A stretch of 64,000 nucleotides of DNA from Deferribacter autotrophicus (GTDB lineage: Bacteria > Chrysiogenota > Deferribacteres > Deferribacterales > Deferribacteraceae), in the NCBI RefSeq assembly GCF_008362905.1, contig NZ_VFJB01000009.1:186001-250000 (forward strand). The letters run 5' to 3'. A model generated the notes under the pieces. That model was not told the DNA's origin, searched no databases, and saw nothing but the letters and a program-made list of their open reading frames with translations. This document shows positions 58,829-64,000 of this stretch, in pieces; the stretch's first letter is position 1, and every line of letters begins with the position of its first letter. Both the position numbers and the translations under genes were made by a program.

Positions 58829-60140
58829 AAATGGCATTCTGTTGCCTTATCAAAAATATGCGTTTGAAAAGCTCAACGCTCACAAATACTCAGTATTGCT
58901 CTGGAGTAGGCAGACCGGCAAAAGTTTTCTCATCTCCTTATGGGCAGTTTTAAGAGCCCTTGAGCTCAAAAACCACACAATTTTAATAATTTCGCCTACC
59001 GAAAGACAGTCAAAAAACTTAATCGATAAGGTTAAAACACATGTCCAGGCTTTTAAAATTGCTGGCGCACAGGTTAATGAAAAGATGTTTGACGATTTGA
59101 AAATAAACCAGCTTGAGGTGGTGCTGCCTAATGGAAGCAGGATAATTGGCTTGCCTGCGAACCCTGATGGCGTGAGAGGTTTTTCTGGTGATGTTATTTT
59201 AGAAGAGGCTGCATTTTTTAAAGATGGTAGAGCTGTTCTTCAGGCTATATTCCCGACAATTACCAGGAAGAAAGAATATAAGCTGATTGCTATCTCAACA
59301 CCTCGTGGCAAAAACGATATCTTTTATCATTTATGGAATATTGCAGGAGAAGATCCGTTTTATTTCAGGATGAAACTGACAATTTTTGATGCAGCCTGTC
59401 AGGGGCTTGATGTTGATATTGAGGCGCTCAGGCGCGGGTGTCCTGATGAGGATACCTGGAAGACGGAATATTTATGTGAATTTGCTGATGAAAATGAAAC
59501 TTTGCTGAGCTATGAGCTGATACAGTCCTGCGAATCAGATTGCAAGATAAGTGATGTAAGAGAACTAAAAGGCGATATCTTTTTGGGTATAGATGTGGGA
59601 AGAAGAAAAGATTTAACTGTTATCAGTATCGTAGAGATGCTCGGTGAAATTCTATATTTGAGACATCTTGAAATCTTAAAGAAAGTACCATTTGAAGAAC
59701 AGTTCAATATTATAGATCATTACGCCCACTATGCCAGAAGGCTGGCCATAGATGAAACCGGTATCGGCATGATGCTTGCTGAGCAGCTTCAAAAGAGATG
59801 GGGCGAGATGAAGGTGCTGCCGGTTTATTTTACCCAGCGAACAAAAGAAGAGCTTGCAAGCAGACTAAAATCTGTCTTTGAAGACAGGAAAATACGCATT
59901 TTCCCTGAAAGAGATTTGAGAGAAGATTTACATTCTATCAAAAAAGAAATTACCCCTTCTGGTAATATCAAATTAAGTGCTGACAGTACCGATCTGGGGC
60001 ACGCAGACAGATTTTGGGCACTCGCATTAGCGGTAAAAGCAAGCGGTGTTGATGATAATAGTGTCTATGTAACGCCTGTTTTTGGTAACTCAAAACTTTC
60101 AAGAGGTGAAAAGAGATGGGATTCTTACAGGATATTTTAA
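58806..60140 (+). CDS. Large terminase subunit (Mu gp28-like)
   Basis: 444 residues. Walker A-type SRQTGKSFLISLW (about 36-48), Walker B VILEEAAFF, coupling motif IAISTPRGKND, and the RuvC-like nuclease with FLGIDVGRRKDLTV and LAIDETGIGMMLAEQ. It powers headful packaging and cuts DNA. Complete in length. Its last 25 bases overlap the portal gene. Confidence 0.93.
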   Translation: MNSTGFPKNGILLPYQKYAFEKLNAHKYSVLLWSRQTGKSFLISLWAVLRALELKNHTILIISPTERQSKNLIDKVKTHVQAFKIAGAQVNEKMFDDLKINQLEVVLPNGSRIIGLPANPDGVRGFSGDVILEEAAFFKDGRAVLQAIFPTITRKKEYKLIAISTPRGKNDIFYHLWNIAGEDPFYFRMKLTIFDAACQGLDVDIEALRRGCPDEDTWKTEYLCEFADENETLLSYELIQSCESDCKISDVRELKGDIFLGIDVGRRKDLTVISIVEMLGEILYLRHLEILKKVPFEEQFNIIDHYAHYARRLAIDETGIGMMLAEQLQKRWGEMKVLPVYFTQRTKEELASRLKSVFEDRKIRIFPERDLREDLHSIKKEITPSGNIKLSADSTDLGHADRFWALALAVKASGVDDNSVYVTPVFGNSKLSRGEKRWDSYRIF

Positions 60141-61327
60141 ATAAAATCAGTAAAAAAGACGCAAAAAGAACATCTATTGAGCCAATTTCTGTATATTTGC
60201 CAAAAACAAGCAGCGTAGAATCAAAGCTTATACAACCACGATTTCCTTATGAATACCTTCTTGATTTAGAGCGTCTAATTATGACTAATCCTGATCTTGC
60301 ACATGCGCATCAGGTATTTTTAGACCTTGCAAATACAGACATAAAAATAAAGGCTGACGATAAAGTCAGAGAGGCTGTTTTAAGCTTTTTTGATGAGTTG
60401 CAAATTAAAAAACTAAAAACGCAGCTGTTTAATCAAATAATCCTTTATGGTGCGATTTCGGTTGAATGGATTATTAAAGAGGATTTGTCAGGCATTAGAG
60501 ATGTTAAAAGGGTGCCTGTCTGGACAATACGGTTTGTTTACAACGAAGAAGAAGATAAATTTGAGCCCTATCAACATTTACCGCCAAAACAACCAATAAA
60601 ACTCAACGAGTATACTTACCAATATATTCCGCTACTTACTCTTGATGGCTCTCCTTATGGTATTCCACCTTTTATATCAGTTTTCACTATTTCAGGTATC
60701 CAAGATGAGCTTTTTGACGAAATAGCAAATATGGCGGCAAAAACAGGAATGATAGGGTTTGTGGATATTGAGGTCAAACCGCCACAAAAGGTGGCAGGTG
60801 AAACCGATACGGAATATTACAAAAGAATCAGAAGGTGGCTTTCTGAGGAAGCAGCAGCGATTCAGGAGATGATTCAAAAAGGGCTTGTGCTGCATACCGA
60901 TGCGTCAAAGGTCAATTTTAAAGAGATCCCATCTTCAAGCATAGGCAAAGACATTACGGAGCTTATAGAGCAATGGGTGGTTTCAAGCGCAAAAATGCAA
61001 CCCTCGCTTTTGGGTAGAACTACCGGCTCCACCGAGACCTGGGCATATATTGCTTATGAACAGTTTGTAAGACAGCTCAGGAATATTCAACAGGCAGTAG
61101 AAGAGTGTCTGAGTTATGGTGTAAAGTTACATTTGCTTTTAAATGGAATAAGTGATGATGTGGAAATCGAATTTACAAAACCACCAGTTCTTTCCCCGGA
61201 AAAGGATGCAAACGCTCAAAAATTGAGAGCAGAAAAGCTAAAAGCTCTGGTAGAGGCTGAAATTATAACAAAGGATGAGGCAAGGCGTGAACTTGGCCTT
61301 GACCCTGATGAGGTGAGCGTAGAGTGA
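60116..61327 (+). CDS. Portal protein, DUF935 (Mu gp29-like)
   Basis: 403 residues after AAGAGGTGAAAAG. LILYGAISVEWI-like (IILYGAISVEWIIKE), GIPPFISVFTISG and QPSLLGRTTGSTETWAYIA, then a C-terminal EIITKDEARRELGL, are typical of DUF935 portals. It forms the ring through which DNA enters the head. Confidence 0.92.
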   Translation: MGFLQDILNKISKKDAKRTSIEPISVYLPKTSSVESKLIQPRFPYEYLLDLERLIMTNPDLAHAHQVFLDLANTDIKIKADDKVREAVLSFFDELQIKKLKTQLFNQIILYGAISVEWIIKEDLSGIRDVKRVPVWTIRFVYNEEEDKFEPYQHLPPKQPIKLNEYTYQYIPLLTLDGSPYGIPPFISVFTISGIQDELFDEIANMAAKTGMIGFVDIEVKPPQKVAGETDTEYYKRIRRWLSEEAAAIQEMIQKGLVLHTDASKVNFKEIPSSSIGKDITELIEQWVVSSAKMQPSLLGRTTGSTETWAYIAYEQFVRQLRNIQQAVEECLSYGVKLHLLLNGISDDVEIEFTKPPVLSPEKDANAQKLRAEKLKALVEAEIITKDEARRELGLDPDEVSVE

Positions 61328-62610
61328 GCTACGACCGCACTTTAAGAGAACTTGTTAAAGTCTTTACACGCTTTTTTAATGAAAAAAAAGATGAAGCTTT
61401 AAGAGAAGTTTTGCGTTTTTATAAAAATTTTGTTGTTTTTGATGAACTTGCTAAGTATCTGCTATATAAAATTGAAGAAAAGACAGCTCTTGATGACAAA
61501 ACAAAAGGTGAGTTGCTTAAAGTATTTCAGAAATTTTATGAAAAAGAGAAAAAAGATAAGTCAAAATCTCTTGATATAGGATATAGTTTTAGACAACCTG
61601 ACGAGCAAACGATTACGTTTATAAATAGCTTAAATGACTATTATCTTGGAAGGTTTTTTCATGCAGATTCCAGAGTAAAAAAAGAGGCATTGTCCTGGAT
61701 GAATAAATATTATCTAAAAAGCGGCAATCCTATTGGTAAAGGCCAGAAAGGGATAGTTGAATTTTTGACTAAATTTGGTGATTATTTATCAGAAAAAAGC
61801 GAGTTAAAGGCAAGACAGATAATTGATACCACAATGAATACAGTGCGAAATTTTGCGCATATCAACTCTTTTGTCGAGGCAGGTGTTGAGCGGTTTAGAT
61901 GGGATGCTACAAATGACAGACTAACCTGCCTCGCCTGCCGCAGTATGGATGGCAGGATCATTGAGACAAAGGCGGCAAAAGAACAGGTTGATATGGTGAT
62001 AAACTCAAGGCCTGAAGATTTGCCAAACATCAGGCCAATCATAACAGATTATTATAAAGGTAAAACTTCTGATTTTCCTTTAAAGACACCGCCCATGCAT
62101 CCTCTTTGCAGGTGCACCGTAGCGGCAGAGTTTGAGAGTGCTCCTGTAAAATATGAAGTCATCAGGCCTAATGGTGTGTCGTTCACTTCAGAACAGTTTG
62201 AGCTTGAAGAAATGTTTAGCAATCTTTCAAACGATGAAATTCATAATAAAGTAAAAGCGCATCTTGGTGATGTGTGGGCAAGACCACCTGCTGAGCCTAA
62301 GAAAAAACATCTTGATAGTATGCTTGGTAAATATATAACTAAAAAATTTGAAAAACATGTGATTCTTCAAAAGGAATTTCCTAATATTCAAACTATTGAA
62401 GAATATGAGCGACTGGCTTATAATATTATAAAGAACCCACAAAGGGTATATGTGGAAATAGGGAATGATAATAAGTATTATTTCGCATTTTTTGATAAAG
62501 ATATAATGGTAATAACATCTGATGATAATATGTCGATCAGTAGTATGTATAAAATTAAGGATGAAAAATGGCTGAAAAAAGCGAGAAAAGCGATTATCAA
62601 GATTTATTAG
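61324..62610 (+). CDS. MuF-type head morphogenesis protein with C-terminal toxin-like domain
   Basis: 428 residues from GTG 61324. The MuF/SPP1 gp7 domain spans about 150-290: DTTMNTVRNFAHINSF, DRLTCLACRSMDG and PPMHPLCRC. The remaining 140 residues are extra: a linker, then HVILQKEFPNIQTIEEYERL and PQRVYVEIGNDNKYYFAFF, the pattern of PBECR-like nuclease domains attached to MuF in temperate phages. The domain type is a moderate call. Phages of this sort carry polymorphic effector domains here, often with an immunity gene next door; a candidate follows. Confidence 0.82.
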   Translation: MSYDRTLRELVKVFTRFFNEKKDEALREVLRFYKNFVVFDELAKYLLYKIEEKTALDDKTKGELLKVFQKFYEKEKKDKSKSLDIGYSFRQPDEQTITFINSLNDYYLGRFFHADSRVKKEALSWMNKYYLKSGNPIGKGQKGIVEFLTKFGDYLSEKSELKARQIIDTTMNTVRNFAHINSFVEAGVERFRWDATNDRLTCLACRSMDGRIIETKAAKEQVDMVINSRPEDLPNIRPIITDYYKGKTSDFPLKTPPMHPLCRCTVAAEFESAPVKYEVIRPNGVSFTSEQFELEEMFSNLSNDEIHNKVKAHLGDVWARPPAEPKKKHLDSMLGKYITKKFEKHVILQKEFPNIQTIEEYERLAYNIIKNPQRVYVEIGNDNKYYFAFFDKDIMVITSDDNMSISSMYKIKDEKWLKKARKAIIKIY

Positions 62611-62933
62611 AAGAACTTGACGCATATTTGAGCTGGCCAGAAGGTAGCCCTGCAGTGTATAATTACTATGAAAGCTACATTGCCCTTGAAACAAGAGATG
62701 AATTGTCAAAATATAGGCTAACTGATGAATTGATAGAACTTGATAAGCAAATAATTAGAGGCTTGAAAAAATACACGGCAGAGGTTAATAGAAAATATGT
62801 TGATGATGATCCTTTAGAAAAATGGTGGTGGCATTTAGATAAAATACAGAATGGCACTTACCCCCCAGAACTTTTACCTGATTATCTCCAGGTAGAATAC
62901 TTTAAACTTCATCCTCATCTAAAAAGGCCTTAG
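62568..62933 (+). CDS. Candidate immunity protein for the MuF toxin domain
   Basis: 121 residues, acidic and helical (DYQDLLEELDAYLSWPEGSP, then PLEKWWWHLDKIQNGTYPPE). It overlaps the MuF gene by 43 bases and stands alone between MuF and the next late promoter motif. No Mu gene corresponds to it. Acidic charge and coupling fit an antitoxin of a basic nuclease domain; the function is inference. Confidence 0.55.
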   Translation: MAEKSEKSDYQDLLEELDAYLSWPEGSPAVYNYYESYIALETRDELSKYRLTDELIELDKQIIRGLKKYTAEVNRKYVDDDPLEKWWWHLDKIQNGTYPPELLPDYLQVEYFKLHPHLKRP

Positions 62934-62941
62934 GTCTTTTC

Positions 62942-62955
62942 ACACCTTTATTGGA
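62942..62955 (+). promoter_or_regulatory. Late-operon motif copy C: CACACCTTTATTGG
   Basis: Third copy of the 14-mer, in the 53-base gap before the baseplate J gene and 31 bases upstream of its ATG. It differs from copy B at one base. Its position corresponds to Mu P(P), before the distal tail genes. Confidence 0.65.
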
Positions 62956-62986
62956 AAATCAGATGCTAACAAAATAGTTTAGTGAC

Positions 62987-64000
62987 ATGGATTTTGTGAA
63001 TGTCGATACATCCAAAATTGAAGCGGAGATTTTGCAGGCTTATGAGACTATTTCGGGCAAAAAGCTTTATCCGGCTGATCCTGTCCGTCTTATTCTTGAG
63101 ACAGTCGCTTATGTGGTAGCTATTCTAAAAAACGATATCAACTATACCGGCAAACAAAACCTTCTTGCATACGCAAAAGGAGAGTATTTAGATAAGCTTG
63201 GAGAGCTTCTTGGAGTAAAAAGAACTGGAGCTACAAACGCAATCACGACTCTAAGGTTTTTCGTAAGCGAACCCCTTGCTTTTGATGTTCTAATACCTCA
63301 GGGCACAAGGGTTACTCCTGACAATAAAATCTTTTTTGAAACAATGGAAGAAGCAAAGATTATAGCAGGTCAACTTAGCGTTGATGTGCAGGCAAAATGC
63401 CAGACTGCTGGCGCGGTAGGTAATGGCTTTTTGCCAGGGCAGATAAACCAAATTGTCGATATTATTCCTTATGTCGATTCCGTTCAGAATGTTTCAGTCA
63501 GCTATGGAGGTTCTAATATCGAGAGCGATGAACACTTGAGAGAGCGAATACGTCTTGCCCCTGAAAGCTTTTCAAATGCAGGAAGCAAAGGGGCATACAT
63601 TTTTCATACAAAATCAGCCCATTCTGAAATCGAAGATGTATCTGTTCTCAGCCCTTCTGCAGGAGTGGTAAAAATAGTATTTTTAATGAAAGATGGTGCG
63701 CTGCCAAATTCTGACCTGATTCAGATTGTCCAAAACTATTTAAACAGCGAAACCGTTCGCCCTTTAACTGATCAGGTGATCGTTGAAGCTCCAATTGTCG
63801 TTAGTTATAATATAGATTTGACATATTATATTCATAAAGATTTTTCTACTCTTGTACCAATTATAAAATCGCAGGTTGAGCAGGCGGTAAATGACTTCAT
63901 TGCTTATCAGAAGACCAAAATCGGCCGTGATATTTTGCCAGAAGAGTTGATTGGAAGACTCAAACAGATAGACGGTGTTTATCGCATTCAGCTAAAGTCA
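62987..64000 (+). CDS. Baseplate J-like protein (partial at window end)
   Basis: ATG 62987 opens a frame of 338 codons that runs off the window. LAYAKGEYLDKLGELLGVKR, TTLRFFVSEPLAFDVLIPQG and ESDEHLRERIRLAPESFSNA are signature blocks of P2 J / Mu gp47. It builds the baseplate wedge. No clear Shine-Dalgarno site precedes it. Further tail-fibre genes are expected outside the window. Confidence 0.93.
   Translation, partial: MDFVNVDTSKIEAEILQAYETISGKKLYPADPVRLILETVAYVVAILKNDINYTGKQNLLAYAKGEYLDKLGELLGVKRTGATNAITTLRFFVSEPLAFDVLIPQGTRVTPDNKIFFETMEEAKIIAGQLSVDVQAKCQTAGAVGNGFLPGQINQIVDIIPYVDSVQNVSVSYGGSNIESDEHLRERIRLAPESFSNAGSKGAYIFHTKSAHSEIEDVSVLSPSAGVVKIVFLMKDGALPNSDLIQIVQNYLNSETVRPLTDQVIVEAPIVVSYNIDLTYYIHKDFSTLVPIIKSQVEQAVNDFIAYQKTKIGRDILPEELIGRLKQIDGVYRIQLKS

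Larger units (their letters stand above)
35277..64000 (+). mobile_element. Mu-like transposable prophage (left end to window end)
   Basis: From about 35.27-35.29 kb the DNA is phage: opposed repressor and Ner genes, MuA- and MuB-type transposition genes, GemA, Gam, then capsid, contractile tail, lysis and packaging genes. A possible first base is the TG at 35287 (TGTTTGGCGC), since Mu-type ends begin TG. I cannot fix it without the right end. Base composition is visibly less AT-rich than the host around it. Between about 35.28 and 35.45 kb no gene is seen; Mu-type end-binding sites are expected there but I could not define a clear repeat. Confidence 0.93.

Overview
The window looks like a chromosomal segment of an AT-rich, anaerobic, cytochrome-c-making bacterium, most plausibly a member of the Deferribacterales or a similar lineage. 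This placement is inferred from codon and base use, the system II-like/CcmF cytochrome c maturation genes, sigma-54 regulation, and a sulfur cluster organised like that of Wolinella. No rRNA or tRNA gene is present to confirm it.

Region 1 (1-12.2 kb) is ordinary host DNA. It starts with the end of a sensor kinase and its NtrC-type regulator, followed by a divergent small gene plus an RseC-like gene. A long plus-strand operon then carries CcmF, CcmH and several membrane-anchored accessory proteins. It continues into a DUF2318 / two-FtsX-permease / LolD-ATPase / DsbG-like set resembling the distal half of the Campylobacter iron-uptake locus. The operon has a sigma-54-like promoter and two copies of a 16-bp palindrome upstream of it.

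Region 2 (12.3-21.2 kb) is a complete sulfate-to-homocysteine pathway. It contains DUF2061, APS reductase (CysH), the sulfur carrier HcyS with a C-terminal extension after its GG, MetY, the E1-like HcyF, the JAMM protease HcyD, a sulfite reductase fused to a helical domain and a TusA domain, and CysD/CysN. It matches the protein-thiocarboxylate methionine route described in Wolinella succinogenes. CysN is invaded in frame by three hairpin elements built from a 7-bp repeat; related hairpins of different sequence flank cysD.

Region 3 (21.2-35.3 kb) is a decaying island. An ISL3 remnant truncates an exonuclease gene. Intact larE and mnmA follow, then a frameshifted rsmB, a methyltransferase that has lost its ATG, and an SCP2-like gene cut by an IS256-type element. 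That IS256 element is itself split by an intact IS21 element with a 7-bp target duplication. Next come a second IS256 remnant, an IS110 element with a nonsense codon that truncates a SHOCT gene, and an Rrf2 regulator followed by a broken second metY and a cysK cut after about 29 codons.

Region 4 (35.3 kb to the window end) is a Mu-like transposable prophage inserted in that cysK. It has a repressor and a leaderless Ner-like gene, MuA and MuB, GemA and Gam, and a three-gene opposite-strand cargo of unknown function. The late region contains protease/scaffold, N4-gp56-type capsid, a P2/Mu contractile tail with an E/E' frameshift, lysis genes, terminase-portal-MuF with a candidate toxin/immunity pair, and baseplate J cut by the window end. 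A 14-bp motif, CACAYCYTTATTGG, precedes each of three late gene blocks and is a candidate late-activator site.
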